The translations under genes and the position numbers were made by a program. Below, one piece after another: positions 1 through 9,239 of a stretch of 48,000 nucleotides of DNA. Every line of letters starts with the position of its first letter. The stretch's first letter is position 1. A model generated the notes under the pieces. The model worked only from the letters and a program-made list of their open reading frames with translations. It searched no databases and had not been told where the DNA came from. Origin of the DNA: Ramlibacter sp. (GTDB lineage Bacteria; Pseudomonadota; Gammaproteobacteria; Burkholderiales; Burkholderiaceae_C); assembly GCA_013815685.1 (NCBI GenBank), contig JACDFR010000004.1:1-48000 (forward strand), in the 5' to 3' direction.

Positions 1-486
1 GCGCTGAGCGTTGCCGGGACCGCGGGCGACGACGGCGCCTTCGTGTTCGCCGGGTTCCTGCCTGCCAAGGCGCTGGAGCGGGAGGCGGCCGTCGGCGCGC
101 TGGCGCAGGAGCCGCGCGCGGTGGTGCTGCTGGAAGCGCCGCACCGCATCGAGGCGCTCGCCCGCGCGCTCGCGGTGCTCGGCCGGCGTGGCATCACGGT
201 GGGGCGCGAGCTGACCAAGCAGTTCGAGGAAGTGGCTTCCTTGCCCTGCTTGGAGTTGCCGGCGTGGCTGGCAGCGGATTCCCAGCGCACACGAGGTGAG
301 TTCGCGCTGGTGCTGCATGCCCAGCCCGCAGCACGGCAGGGAGACGAGGGGCTGCGCGTGCTCGGGCTGCTGCTCAAGGAGCTGCCGGTCAAGAGCGCGG
401 TGAAACTGTCGGCGGAGATAACCGGGGCATCGCGCAATGAGCTGTATGAAGCAGCTTTACGGATGAAATCCGGGTCTTCGTCATAG
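1..486 (+). CDS. rsmI: 16S rRNA 2'-O-ribose methyltransferase RsmI, C-terminal part
   Basis: The first base is in frame and the protein enters from outside the window; about 161 residues are visible up to the TAG at 484-486. RsmI methylates the 2'-O of C1402 in the 16S rRNA decoding centre, using SAM. The sequence shows the family's conserved C-terminal half: GFLPAK, then EAPHRIEALA and GRELTKQFEEV, as in RsmI of the TP-methylase fold. The N-terminal SAM-binding half lies upstream and is not seen. It converges on priA with a 47-base gap in which I see no clear terminator hairpin. Family assignment is firm from the motif order; the missing start prevents a length check. Confidence 0.9.
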   Translation, partial: ALSVAGTAGDDGAFVFAGFLPAKALEREAAVGALAQEPRAVVLLEAPHRIEALARALAVLGRRGITVGRELTKQFEEVASLPCLELPAWLAADSQRTRGEFALVLHAQPAARQGDEGLRVLGLLLKELPVKSAVKLSAEITGASRNELYEAALRMKSGSSS

Positions 487-533
487 GCTCTTGCGGCCTG
501 CTTCCTCGCGTCGCTCAAAGGGACCGGAACGTC

Positions 534-2576
534 TCAAATCGCCAGTGGATCCACGTCGACAGCCCAACGGATCAGGCCTTTTTCGCGCGTGGCGTGCAGC
601 ACCGGCTGCCACCCCGCCAGGAACCGTTGCAAGGCCGCGCGCGACGGACTTTCGACCAGCATCTGCGCCCGTTCGACATTGGCGATGCGCTGGATGCTCA
701 TGGGCACCGCCGAATACAGCGCGACGCGGTCCGCGCCTTCGATGCCTTGCCCGGCGGAGCTGGCGGCGTTGAGGAAGGCCTGCGCCGCTTCCTGCGTTCG
801 CGCCTCGGCCCGCACCAGCGCCTGGGAACCGAAGGGCGGCATCCCGGCCTGCCCGCGCTCCTTGAGCTGCTGCGCGGCGAATGCCGGGTAATCGTGGCGC
901 CGCAGCGCGGCGAACAGCGGATGCTGGGGATGCCAGGTCTGCACCCACATCTCGCTGGCATCGGCCTGGGCGGCGTCACGGCCGGCGCGGCCCGCCGCCT
1001 GCATCAGCAGGCCGAACAGCCGCTCGGGGGCGCGAAAGTCGCTGGAAAAGAGTGCCGCGTCGGCGTTGATCGCGGCGACCAGCGTGATGCGCCGGAAGTC
1101 ATGGCCCTTGGTCACCATCTGCGTGCCGACCAGCACGTCGACATCGCCGGCGTGCATGCGAGCGAGCTGCTGCTCCAGCGCCCCTTTGAAACGCGTGCTG
1201 TCCGCATCCATCCGCGCGATGCGCACAGGCCGGCCGTCGGCCTGCGTGGCATCTGCCAGCAGTTCGCCCAGATGTTCCTCCAGCCGCTCGGTCCCACGGC
1301 CCAACGGGGCGATGTCCACGTTGCCGCAGCTGGGGCAAGCGCGCGGCACGCGCTCGGTGTAGCCGCAGTGATGGCATCGCAGCGTGCGATCGGCCTTGTG
1401 GAAAACGCGGAAGGCGCTGCAGTTCGGACACTCGCTTTTCCAGTCGCAGGCCGTGCAGGACAGCACCGGCGCATAGCCGCGCCGGTTCAGGAAGACGAGG
1501 GACTGTTCGCCGCGAGCGACGCGCTGCCGGATCGCTTCCAGCAGCGGGGCGGCGAAGACGGCCTGCTTCGGCTGGTGGTTCATATCCACCAGCCGCACCG
1601 CGGGCAACCTTCCCTGTCCGACGCGCGATGCCATCACCAGGCGCCGGTAGCGCCCCTTGTTGCCGGCCTGCCAGCTCTCCAGCGACGGCGTGGCAGACCC
1701 CAGCAGTACCCGGGCGCCTTCGAGCTTGCCGCGATAGACCGCGAGGTCGCGCGCCGAATACCGCGCGCCTTCCTGCTGCTTGTAGCTCGGGTCGTGCTCT
1801 TCGTCCACCACGATGAGTTTCAGCCGCGGCAAGGAAGCGAAGACGGCCATGCGCGTTCCGAGCACGATGCGCGCGGCCCCCGTGTGTGCGGCCAGCCAGC
1901 TTTTCAGGCGCTGTGGATGCGTCATGCCGCTGTTCATCGCCGTGACATGGGCGGCGCCGAAGCGCTCCACGAAGCGTTCCTGCAACTGCGGCGTGAGGTT
2001 GATCTCGGGCACCATCACCAGTGCCTGGGCCTCGGGATCGCGCGCCAGCAACGCCTGGACGGCGCGCAGATAAACCTCGGTCTTGCCGCTGCCGGTCGCA
2101 CCGAACAGCAGGAAGGGCCCCTCGCCGGATTCGAAGGCAGCAAGCGCTGCCTGCTGTTCGGGCGTCAGCTCCCGGTCGGTTGCGCACGGGGGCACCTGCG
2201 GCGGGCTCGCCGGCCGCTTAAGCCTGCGCGCCAGCTGAGCCGTGTTCAGGTCGCGCAGCTGAGGCGGCAGTGCGGCCACCGCGATCTCGCCCAAGCCGCG
2301 CTGGTAATACTGCGCAGAAAACGCAACGAGCTGTCGCCAGCCCTGGCTCAAGGGCGCCACGCCCTCCAACGCCCCGGCAATGAGCCGGGTATCCATCGGG
2401 CCGTCAAAGTCCGGTCCCGACCCCTCGTCCCACACCACGCCAAGCACTTCGCGCCTGCCCAGCGGTACGCGTACCAGCTTCCCCGGCGCAAGTGGAAGCT
2501 CACTTAGGTAGCTCAAGGGGCCGCGGATCGTGCTGTGCGCGGGAGTGGGGACGACCACGGCAAGCCGATGAGTCAT
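534..2576 (-). CDS. priA: Primosomal protein N' (replication restart helicase PriA)
   Basis: PriA is a 3'-5' superfamily 2 helicase that recognises stalled forks and D-loops and starts reassembly of the primosome. The 680-residue protein has the PriA N-terminal DNA-binding domain, a Walker A motif (GATGSGKT), a DEEH Walker B box and, in the middle, four CxxC zinc pairs starting at CTACDWKSECPNC and ending at CPSCGN. Helicase motifs GTQMVTKGHD and QAAGRAGR follow. Length is slightly under that of E. coli PriA (732). The ATG at 2576 is chosen because the domain begins directly (MTHRLAVVVP); no strong SD is seen. It shares the AT-rich 349-base gap upstream with hemE. Confidence 0.96.
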   Translation of the reverse strand: MTHRLAVVVPTPAHSTIRGPLSYLSELPLAPGKLVRVPLGRREVLGVVWDEGSGPDFDGPMDTRLIAGALEGVAPLSQGWRQLVAFSAQYYQRGLGEIAVAALPPQLRDLNTAQLARRLKRPASPPQVPPCATDRELTPEQQAALAAFESGEGPFLLFGATGSGKTEVYLRAVQALLARDPEAQALVMVPEINLTPQLQERFVERFGAAHVTAMNSGMTHPQRLKSWLAAHTGAARIVLGTRMAVFASLPRLKLIVVDEEHDPSYKQQEGARYSARDLAVYRGKLEGARVLLGSATPSLESWQAGNKGRYRRLVMASRVGQGRLPAVRLVDMNHQPKQAVFAAPLLEAIRQRVARGEQSLVFLNRRGYAPVLSCTACDWKSECPNCSAFRVFHKADRTLRCHHCGYTERVPRACPSCGNVDIAPLGRGTERLEEHLGELLADATQADGRPVRIARMDADSTRFKGALEQQLARMHAGDVDVLVGTQMVTKGHDFRRITLVAAINADAALFSSDFRAPERLFGLLMQAAGRAGRDAAQADASEMWVQTWHPQHPLFAALRRHDYPAFAAQQLKERGQAGMPPFGSQALVRAEARTQEAAQAFLNAASSAGQGIEGADRVALYSAVPMSIQRIANVERAQMLVESPSRAALQRFLAGWQPVLHATREKGLIRWAVDVDPLAI

Positions 2577-2671
2577 GAGAAACGTGGGTTAGCGGGAGAA
2601 GTTGAACCGAGTTTCGCAAATACCGCTTAAGTCTTTGATTTCAAAGAAGTTTGGTCCGGATTCGACATTTG

Positions 2672-2680
2672 TGTGGATAA
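2672..2680 (-). promoter_or_regulatory. DnaA box TTATCCACA
   Basis: The plus strand reads TGTGGATAA, so the minus strand is TTATCCACA, a perfect match to the consensus TTATNCACA bound by DnaA. It lies about 100 bases upstream of the priA start, in AT-rich sequence. Confidence 0.6.
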
Positions 2681-2698
2681 CTTTGTTGATAGGTGTCC

Positions 2699-2716
2699 GC
2701 CTGGAGCCTTCCAGGC
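2699..2716. repeat. 7-bp inverted repeat between the DnaA boxes
   Basis: GCCTGGA and TCCAGGC are separated by the four bases GCCT, giving a perfect short hairpin. There is no T-run on either strand next to it, so it does not look like an intrinsic terminator. It may be a protein-binding site or chance. Confidence 0.4.
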
Positions 2717-2849
2717 CTGAAAAATCAAGGGCTTGGCTGGAATGCCCGGAAAAAGTGCAGTCGAGGATTTCGTTATGAATCAAGCACTTAGCAGCGCTAT
2801 GGGTTTTATAGCAGTCAGAGGACGCCGCGGGACTCGGACAGCCAGGATT

Positions 2850-2858
2850 TGTGCATAA
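2850..2858 (-). promoter_or_regulatory. DnaA box TTATGCACA
   Basis: The plus strand reads TGTGCATAA; the minus strand is TTATGCACA, again a perfect TTATNCACA match and in the same orientation as the box at 2672-2680. It lies about 70 bases beyond the stop codon of hemE. Confidence 0.6.
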
Positions 2859-2925
2859 GTCAAGCCTCTGGCAAAGAATTTGCAAGGCGGGCAGGCTAGG
2901 GATCGTCCTGATGACGAACTTTGGG

Positions 2926-4026
2926 TTAATCGTTTAGTTGCGCACGCAGGCGCTTCGAATGGGCGTGCACGGCGTCGACCAGGACAGCGACATGTTCCGG
3001 CGGCGTGTGCTGGCTGATGCCGTGCCCCAGGTTGAATATGTGCGTCGGTCCGGTCCCGGGGCCGGTATGGGGAAGCCCGAAACTATCGAGCAGCCTGACC
3101 GCTTCGAGTTCGATCTGCGCGGGCGGCGCGAACAGGATGTTGGGATCGAGGTTCCCCTGCAGCGCCTTTCGCTCGCCCACCAGTGCCCGGGCACGGCCCA
3201 GGTTCGCGGTCCAGTCCACCCCGAGAACGTCGCAGTCCAGGCTGTCCATTTCAGCCAGCCAGGGGCTTGCGCCCTTGGTGAAAACGATGCGCGGGATCTG
3301 CGCACCGTCATGTTCGCGCTTGAGCTGCGCGAGCACCCTTGCGGTGTAGGCCAGGCTGAACTGCTGGAAGGCGCCGTCGGCCAGCACGCCGCCCCAGCTG
3401 TCGAAGATCATCACGGCCTGCGCCCCCGCGTCGATCTGGGCGTTGAGGTAGGCGGCCACCGCGTCGGCGTTGACCTGGAGCATGCGGTGCATCAGGTCGG
3501 GGCGGCTGTAGAGCATCGTCTTGACCAGCCGGTAATCGTCCGAGCCGGCACCCTCCACCATGTAGCACGCCAACGTCCAGGGGCTGCCTGAAAAACCGAT
3601 CAGCGGCACCCGGCCGTTCAATGCCCGGCGGATCGATGTGACGGCATCGAACACATAGCGCAGCTTCTCCAGTTCGGGCACCCGCAGCGCATCGACGGCG
3701 GCCTCGTCGCGCACCGGGGTGCGAAAGCGCGGCCCTTCTCCCGGGGCGAAGCTCAGGCCCAGCCCCATCGCGTCCGGCACCGTGAGGATGTCGGAAAACA
3801 GGATGGCGGCATCCAGCGGATAGCGCGCGAGGGGCTGCAGGGTCACCTCGGTGGCGTAATCGACGTTCGTGGCCAGCCCCATGAAGCTGCCCGCGCGGGC
3901 GCGCGTTTCGCGGTACTCGGGCAAGTAGCGGCCGGCCTGGCGCATCAGCCAGACCGGCGTGTGCGGCGTGGCCAGGCGCCGGCAGGCGCGCAGGAATGTG
4001 TCGTTTTGCAGGAGTGCGAATCTCAT
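2926..4026 (-). CDS. hemE: Uroporphyrinogen decarboxylase HemE
   Basis: HemE decarboxylates the four acetate side chains of uroporphyrinogen III to give coproporphyrinogen III in haem synthesis. The 366-residue product has the usual family length. It shows the N-terminal signature [16 protein letters not shown], the [13 protein letters not shown] segment carrying the catalytic aspartate, and the C-terminal FNLGHGI with the conserved histidine. The reading frame runs open upstream to 5601, but those codons lie antisense to the neighbouring methyltransferase and have no haem-domain similarity. The ATG at 4026 ([14 protein letters not shown]) matches the normal start of the family. It is divergent from the TPR-methyltransferase with 63 bases between the starts. 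Confidence 0.97.
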   Translation of the reverse strand: MRFALLQNDTFLRACRRLATPHTPVWLMRQAGRYLPEYRETRARAGSFMGLATNVDYATEVTLQPLARYPLDAAILFSDILTVPDAMGLGLSFAPGEGPRFRTPVRDEAAVDALRVPELEKLRYVFDAVTSIRRALNGRVPLIGFSGSPWTLACYMVEGAGSDDYRLVKTMLYSRPDLMHRMLQVNADAVAAYLNAQIDAGAQAVMIFDSWGGVLADGAFQQFSLAYTARVLAQLKREHDGAQIPRIVFTKGASPWLAEMDSLDCDVLGVDWTANLGRARALVGERKALQGNLDPNILFAPPAQIELEAVRLLDSFGLPHTGPGTGPTHIFNLGHGISQHTPPEHVAVLVDAVHAHSKRLRAQLND

Positions 4027-4089
4027 CTCGCGATTGTCGCAGGGCCGGACTTCGTCGCAGCCTCCCTCGCGCTCTATGATCTGCGCAAC

Positions 4090-5184
4090 ATGGATGCCAC
4101 CTTCGAGCAAGCCAGGCAATTCTTCCTGCAGGGCCTGGGCCATTACCAGGCCGGGCGGTTCGAGGCAGCGGAGCGCGACTTTGCGGCTTCGCTCGCCCTG
4201 GTTCCCGGGCGCGCATCCATCCTGGTCAACCTGGGAGCCACCTGGCTGAAGCTGGGCAAATTCCAGCGTGCCGCTGACCTGCTGCAGGAGGCCCTGGCGC
4301 AGCAGCCCGACGATGCACAAGCGCTGGGCCACCGGGCCGCTGCGCTTGCAGAGCTGGGCCGGCCCGGCGCCGCCCTGGACTGCGCCGAGCGTGCGCTCGT
4401 TCTGGACCCGGCTGCGGCACCCGTCTGGACCTTGCGCGGCGCACTGCTGCGGGACCTGGGCCGCACGGACGAGGCGGCAGCCGCGTTCGAGCAGGCCATT
4501 GCCCGCGGCGCCGATGTGGAACTCAATCGTTACTACCTCGCGGGGCTCAAAGGTGGCGAGGCGCCGGTGTCCGCGCCTCGCCAGTATGTGCAGTCGCTGT
4601 TCGACGGCTATGCGGATGATTTCGAAGAGCATCTGGTCGACAGGTTGAATTACCGCGCGCCGCGGGTGCTGGTCGCCGAGCTGGAACGCAGGCAACGCCG
4701 GTTCGCCTGCGCGCTCGACATGGGCTGCGGCACCGGGCTGTGCGGTTCTCTGCTTCGGCCACTCGCCGAGGAGCTTCATGGCGTGGATTTGTCCGGCAAC
4801 ATGGTGGAGCGGGCCCAGGCGCGCGGTGCGTACGATTCCGTGACGCAAGCCGATCTCGTGCAGTACCTGGCCGGCGCGGCCCGCCGCTTCGACCTGGTCG
4901 TGGCCGCGGACGTGTTCATTTATGTCGGCACCCTGCAGGCCGTGTTCGCCGGCGTCGCGCAAGTCATGCCGGCGGCGGGCGTTTTCTGCTTTTCCCTGGA
5001 AGCTTGCGACGAGGGGGTGGAGTTCACGTTGCGGCCCAGCCTGCGGTATGCGCACTCGTTCGGTTACATCCAAAAGCTTGCCGAACAATACGGTTTCGAA
5101 ATCGGCGCCACAGCCGGGGGCTCCATCCGCGACGATCAAGGAAAACCCATTCCCGGACTTTTCGCGTGGCTCGTCAAGTGCTAG
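4090..5184 (+). CDS. TPR-repeat SAM-dependent methyltransferase
   Basis: The protein (364 residues) has two parts. Residues 1 to about 150 form tandem tetratricopeptide helices (repeats around [41 protein letters not shown] and [13 protein letters not shown]). From about residue 160 a class I methyltransferase follows, with the SAM motif [10 protein letters not shown] at 210-219 and a [10 protein letters not shown] strand that binds the ribose. This architecture is known from proteobacterial proteins annotated as contractility-associated or TPR methyltransferases; the substrate is unknown. The ATG at 4090 is used because upstream codons back to 3961 overlap hemE antisense and carry no domain. 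A TATGAT sequence at 4075-4080 is a possible -10 box. Confidence 0.85.
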   Translation: MDATFEQARQFFLQGLGHYQAGRFEAAERDFAASLALVPGRASILVNLGATWLKLGKFQRAADLLQEALAQQPDDAQALGHRAAALAELGRPGAALDCAERALVLDPAAAPVWTLRGALLRDLGRTDEAAAAFEQAIARGADVELNRYYLAGLKGGEAPVSAPRQYVQSLFDGYADDFEEHLVDRLNYRAPRVLVAELERRQRRFACALDMGCGTGLCGSLLRPLAEELHGVDLSGNMVERAQARGAYDSVTQADLVQYLAGAARRFDLVVAADVFIYVGTLQAVFAGVAQVMPAAGVFCFSLEACDEGVEFTLRPSLRYAHSFGYIQKLAEQYGFEIGATAGGSIRDDQGKPIPGLFAWLVKC

Positions 5185-5262
5185 TGCCGGCCTGGCGCAA
5201 GCACAGACATACGGTTTGCCCATCGCTGATCGGGGTGGTTTGTCGCGGCCTCGCACAACAAT

Positions 5263-5268
5263 AAGGAG
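5263..5268 (+). promoter_or_regulatory. Shine-Dalgarno AAGGAG fixing a TTG start
   Basis: AAGGAG lies six bases before the TTG at 5275. No in-frame ATG occurs near the beginning of the GH2 domain, so this site decides the unusual start codon of the glycosidase gene. Confidence 0.7.
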
Positions 5269-5274
5269 AGTTGT

Positions 5275-7065
5275 TTGGATTTTGCCTACCCACGCCCCCA
5301 GCTTCAGCGGTCCCAATGGACTTCGTTGAACGGCACTTGGCGCTTTCGCTACGACGATGACCGCAAGCTGTCGACGCCGGAAGAGATCGACCAGTGGCCA
5401 CTGGAGATCACGGTCCCCTTTCCGCCCGAGTCCAAGGCCAGCGGCATCGAAGACCGGGGCTTTCACAACGCCTGCTGGTACCAGCGCGATTTCGAGATCA
5501 AGCCCGGCCAGGACCGCGTCATCCTGCGCTTTGGCGCCGTGGACTATTCGGCGCGCGTCTGGGTCAACGGCTGGCTCGCCGCCACGCACGAAGGCGGGCA
5601 CACGCCGTTCGCGGCCGACATCACGAACCTGCTCGACCCATCGGGCCGCCAGGTCGTGACGCTGCGGGCGGAAGACGATCCGTTCGACCTGACCAAGCCC
5701 CGCGGCAAGCAGGACTGGCAGCTAGAGCCCCACTCGATCTGGTATCCGCGCACTTCCGGCATCTGGCAGACCGTGTGGCTGGAGCGTGTGCCCCGCACCT
5801 ACGTCGACAAGATCCGCTGGACGCCGCAGGTCGAGGGCTATGCGATCGGGTTCGAGGCGCGGATCGCCGGCGACCTCTGCGACGACCTGTCGATGGAAGT
5901 GACGCTGCGCCACGGCGAGCGCCTGCTGGCGCGCGACCGCTACCAGGTGATCGACCGCGAAGTGGACCGCGCCATCGTGCTGTCGGACCCGGGCATCGAT
6001 GACTTTCGCAACGAGCTGCTGTGGAGCCCCGAGCGGCCGACGTTGCTGGATGCGACGATCCGCCTGTTCAAGGGCGATGAGCCGATCGACGAATTCACTT
6101 CGTATACGGCGTTGCGCTCCGTGCACATCCTGCGCGACCGCTTCATGCTCAATGGCCGGCCCTACTTGCTGCGCATGGTGCTCGACCAGGGCTACTGGCC
6201 CGATACGCTGCTGGCCGCGCCCAGCGACGCCGCGTTGCGCAAGGATGTCGAGCTGGCCAAAGCCATGGGCTTCAACGGAGTGCGCAAGCACCAGAAAATC
6301 GAGGATCCGCGCTACCTGTACTGGGCCGACAAGCTGGGCCTCCTGGTCTGGGAAGAGATGCCGTCGGCGTACCGCTTCACCCGCACCGCGATCAAGCGCA
6401 CCGTGCGCGAATGGTCGGAGGCGATCGACCGCGACTACAGCCATCCCTGCATCATCACCTGGGTGCCGTTCAACGAATCGTGGGGCGTGCCCGAGCTCAC
6501 CGCGATCCGCGTGCAGCGGCACGCCGTGGAAGCGCTTTATCACCTGACCAAGACACTGGATGCCACGCGCCCGGTGATCGGCAACGACGGCTGGGAATCG
6601 AGCGCCACCGACATCATCGGCATCCATGATTACGATGCCAATACCGAGCACATACGCCAGCGCTACGGCGCCGAGATCCAGCCCGAGCAGCTGTTCGACC
6701 GCAGGCGCCCGGGCGGGCGCATCCTCACGCTGGACGGTTATCCGCACCGCGGCCAGCCGATCATGCTGACCGAGTTCGGCGGCATCGCTTTCTTCCAGAA
6801 GCACCCCGGGCCGGGCACGGTCAAGGAAAAAATCTGGGGCTACACCGAAGCCAAGAGCGTGGAGGAGTTCGCGCGCCTGTACGAAAACCTGCTGACCACC
6901 GTCATCCACACGGCGCTTTTCAGCGGCTTTTGCTACACCCAGTTCGCCGACACCTTCCAGGAAGCCAACGGTCTGCTCAACGCCGACCGCACGCCCAAGA
7001 TTCCGCTGGAGCGCATCGCCGCCGTGACCAAGGTTTCGCGAACCTACATCCCCGGAGGCGTTTGA
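5275..7065 (+). CDS. Glycoside hydrolase family 2 protein
   Basis: This 596-residue protein has the three-domain core of GH2 enzymes (beta-galactosidase, beta-glucuronidase, beta-mannosidase). An N-terminal sugar-binding jelly roll (about 10-175, with [10 protein letters not shown] near its end) is followed by an immunoglobulin-like domain (about 176-285) and a TIM barrel. The acid/base glutamate is E401 in VPFNESWG and the nucleophile E500 in LTEFGG. There is no signal peptide, so it is cytoplasmic. It begins with TTG at 5275 behind AAGGAG and its TGA overlaps the ATG of galT (TGATG), so the genes are likely co-translated. With galT and galK next to it, release of galactose from a beta-galactoside is the most natural role, but GH2 specificity cannot be read from these motifs. 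Confidence 0.88.
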   Translation: MDFAYPRPQLQRSQWTSLNGTWRFRYDDDRKLSTPEEIDQWPLEITVPFPPESKASGIEDRGFHNACWYQRDFEIKPGQDRVILRFGAVDYSARVWVNGWLAATHEGGHTPFAADITNLLDPSGRQVVTLRAEDDPFDLTKPRGKQDWQLEPHSIWYPRTSGIWQTVWLERVPRTYVDKIRWTPQVEGYAIGFEARIAGDLCDDLSMEVTLRHGERLLARDRYQVIDREVDRAIVLSDPGIDDFRNELLWSPERPTLLDATIRLFKGDEPIDEFTSYTALRSVHILRDRFMLNGRPYLLRMVLDQGYWPDTLLAAPSDAALRKDVELAKAMGFNGVRKHQKIEDPRYLYWADKLGLLVWEEMPSAYRFTRTAIKRTVREWSEAIDRDYSHPCIITWVPFNESWGVPELTAIRVQRHAVEALYHLTKTLDATRPVIGNDGWESSATDIIGIHDYDANTEHIRQRYGAEIQPEQLFDRRRPGGRILTLDGYPHRGQPIMLTEFGGIAFFQKHPGPGTVKEKIWGYTEAKSVEEFARLYENLLTTVIHTALFSGFCYTQFADTFQEANGLLNADRTPKIPLERIAAVTKVSRTYIPGGV

Positions 7066-8156
7066 TGCACAGGCTGCTGCTGACCAAGCCCGACGGCCGG
7101 CACCTCACGCTGTACGGGCGCGAGCCGATCGACGCGACCCTGCAGGCACCCAGTCCATTCGCCGAGCCGCTCAACGCGAGCGCGCACCTGCGCTGGCACC
7201 CCTTGCGGGGCGAGTGGGTCACGTATGCGGCCTATCGGCAGGGCCGCACCTTCCTGCCGCCGCCGGAGTACAACCCGCTGGCCGTCACCCGCGACCCGTC
7301 CAATCCGACCGAAGTGCCGGCGGGCCGGTGGGACGTGGCCGTGTTCGACAACCGTTTTCCATCGCTGGGCCAGGCCGAGGGCGCCGCGCCGCCGCCCGAG
7401 CTGATCGTGCCCACGGCGCCGGCCGCCGGGCATTGCGAAGTGGTGGTGTTCACCCAGGATCCGCAGTCGTCGCTGGGCGCCCTGCCGCTGGACCACATCG
7501 ACCTGCTGCTGCAGGTCTGGGGCGAGCGGACCCAGAAGCTGGGCGAGCGCGAAGAGATCAAGTACGTGCTGCCGTTCGAGAACCGCGGCGCCGAAGTGGG
7601 CGTGACGCTGCATCATCCGCACGGGCAGATCTATGCCTATCCCGTCGTGCCGCCGGTGCCCGGGCGCATGCAGCAGACGGCGGCCGGGCACTACCGCTCG
7701 CGCGGCAAGGGGCCGCTGGAGGAGATGATCGCAGGCGAACGCCGAAGCGGCGAGCGCGTCCTCTACGAGGGGCCGCACGCCATCGCGTTCGTGCCGGCCT
7801 GCGCGCGCTATCCGTACGAGGTGTGGGTCGCTCCGATCGAGCCGGTCGAAGGTTTCGCGCAGCTGCAGCCGGCGCAGCGGGCCGATCTCGCCCGCGCCTT
7901 GAAGACGGCGCTGCTCAAGTACGACGGCCTGTGGCAGCGGCCGCTGCCTTACCTGATGGCCTGGTACCAGGCGCCGACGGATGGCCAGCCGCACCCGGAA
8001 TCGCACCTGCATGCCGAGCTCTACCCGCCGTACCGCACGCGCGACCGGCTGAAGTATCTGGCAGGCACCGAGATCGCGGCTGGTTTCTTCGCGATGGATG
8101 CGCTGCCCGAGGAAAAGGCGCGCGAGTTGCAAGCGGTGGAGGTCAATCTCACATGA
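7065..8156 (+). CDS. galT: Galactose-1-phosphate uridylyltransferase
   Basis: GalT exchanges UMP between UDP-glucose and galactose-1-phosphate, giving UDP-galactose and glucose-1-phosphate (Leloir pathway). The 363-residue protein carries the active-site HHPHGQ at 183-188, where the second histidine of HPH (H186) takes the uridylyl group. It also has the N-terminal RWHPLRGEWV segment, FDNRFPS, and a C-terminal HLHAELYPP that matches the second GalT domain. The ATG at 7065 is favoured because it is coupled to the GH2 stop. Its TGA overlaps the galK ATG by four bases. The three genes form one operon. Confidence 0.96.
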   Translation: MHRLLLTKPDGRHLTLYGREPIDATLQAPSPFAEPLNASAHLRWHPLRGEWVTYAAYRQGRTFLPPPEYNPLAVTRDPSNPTEVPAGRWDVAVFDNRFPSLGQAEGAAPPPELIVPTAPAAGHCEVVVFTQDPQSSLGALPLDHIDLLLQVWGERTQKLGEREEIKYVLPFENRGAEVGVTLHHPHGQIYAYPVVPPVPGRMQQTAAGHYRSRGKGPLEEMIAGERRSGERVLYEGPHAIAFVPACARYPYEVWVAPIEPVEGFAQLQPAQRADLARALKTALLKYDGLWQRPLPYLMAWYQAPTDGQPHPESHLHAELYPPYRTRDRLKYLAGTEIAAGFFAMDALPEEKARELQAVEVNLT

Positions 8157-9232
8157 AGAGTTTCGAGAAGGTTTTCGGCGCGGCGCCCCAGGCTGTCGGC
8201 GAGGCGCCCGGCCGGGTGAATCTGTTGGGAGAGCACACGGACTACAACGACGGCTTCGTGCTTCCGATCGCGATCGCGCAGCGCACGCGGGTCGCCATGC
8301 GGCGCAGCAAGGGGCCGCACTTCGCCCTGCACGCCCAGGGCCAGGGCGCCACCGTGCGCTTCACGCTGGATGCGCCCCCGGTGGAGCACTTCGCCACCTA
8401 CGTCTTCGGCTGCCTGAGGCTGGCCAGGGACCGCGGGGCCAGGATCCCGGCACTGGAAATCCACGTCGAGTCCGACGTGCCGATGGGCGTCGGGCTGTCT
8501 TCCAGCGCGGCGCTGGAAGTGGCGACGCTGCGGTGCCTGCGCCAGTTGCTGGCATTGCCGTTCGACGATGTGCTCATCGCCCAGCTGGCGCAACGCGCCG
8601 AGATCGATTACGCGGGCGTGAACTGCGGGATCATGGACCAGATGGCGTCCAGCCTGGCCGACACCACCCGTGCCCTGCTGCTGGACACGCGCAGCCTCGA
8701 GCGGCGGGTGGTCGAACTGCCGCCGGGCAGCGCCGTGCTGGTGATCGACTCGGGCATCGCCCGCTCGCTCGCGGCCAGCGGCTACAACCAGCGCCGCGCC
8801 GAGTGCGAGGAGGCGGCCCGGTTGCTGGGCGTGGCGTCGCTGCGCGACGTGGACGGCGTGGAGCGTTTGAGCGGCCTGCCCGATCTCCTCAAGCGGCGGG
8901 CGCGGCATGTGGTGACCGAAAACGCCCGCGTGACTCTGGCTGTGGCGTGCGCGACGGCCGAGGCGTTCGGCGTATTGATGAACGATTCGCATGCCAGCTT
9001 GCGCGACGACTACGAAGTCTCCACGCCCGAGCTCGACAAGCTGGTCACATTGCTGCAGGCCCAGGCCGGCGTCTACGGCGCGCGGCTCACGGGCGCGGGC
9101 TTCGGCGGTGCGTGCGTGGCCCTGTGCCGTGACCAAGCCCTGGAGCAGGTCGCCGCCACGGTGCTGGAGCATTACCGTGCCGCCGGGCAGATCGGCACCG
9201 TGCTGGTGCCCCCGCGCGGGGCGCATTCGTGA
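8153..9232 (+). CDS. galK: Galactokinase
   Basis: GalK phosphorylates alpha-D-galactose at C1 with ATP, the entry step of the Leloir pathway. The 359-residue protein shows the galactokinase signature GRVNLLGEHTDYNDGFVLP (20-38), the GHMP ATP-binding loop PMGVGLSSSAAL, and the C-terminal GARLTGAGFGGACV. It is a little shorter than E. coli GalK (382). It starts within the galT stop (ATGA) and converges on the GH1/RmlD gene with a 7-base gap. No galE or galM is present in the window, so epimerisation must be encoded elsewhere. Confidence 0.96.
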   Translation: MKSFEKVFGAAPQAVGEAPGRVNLLGEHTDYNDGFVLPIAIAQRTRVAMRRSKGPHFALHAQGQGATVRFTLDAPPVEHFATYVFGCLRLARDRGARIPALEIHVESDVPMGVGLSSSAALEVATLRCLRQLLALPFDDVLIAQLAQRAEIDYAGVNCGIMDQMASSLADTTRALLLDTRSLERRVVELPPGSAVLVIDSGIARSLAASGYNQRRAECEEAARLLGVASLRDVDGVERLSGLPDLLKRRARHVVTENARVTLAVACATAEAFGVLMNDSHASLRDDYEVSTPELDKLVTLLQAQAGVYGARLTGAGFGGACVALCRDQALEQVAATVLEHYRAAGQIGTVLVPPRGAHS

Positions 9233-9239
9233 TTCGAAT

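Larger units (their letters stand above)
2577..2925. other. AT-rich gap with two DnaA boxes
   Basis: This 349-base stretch between priA and hemE has no convincing gene. Hand counts of 2641-2700 and 2761-2820 each give 26 G/C of 60, far below the surrounding genes. It contains two perfect DnaA boxes (TTATNCACA, minus strand) about 180 bases apart and a 7-bp hairpin between them. A 98-codon reading frame on the minus strand (2589-2885) has no recognisable domain and odd composition. The gap could be a promoter region for priA, a DnaA-controlled site, or part of a replication origin; the sequence alone does not decide. Confidence 0.6.

Noticed and set aside
487..533. Terminator between rsmI and priA
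   Set aside because: No stem of useful length followed by a T-run was found in the 47 bases.
594..2507. Large plus-strand frame opposite priA
   Set aside because: Antisense shadow of a high-GC gene: Arg/His/Gln-rich and without a domain. Similar shadows occur opposite glf, galK, metY and the DsbD gene.
2589..2885. 98-codon frame on the minus strand between priA and hemE
   Set aside because: No domain, no clear SD and mixed Cys-rich composition; it overlaps the DnaA boxes and looks like chance.
4027..5601. Long upstream extension of the hemE frame
   Set aside because: It is antisense to the TPR-methyltransferase and lacks any haem-enzyme similarity. HemE starts at 4026.
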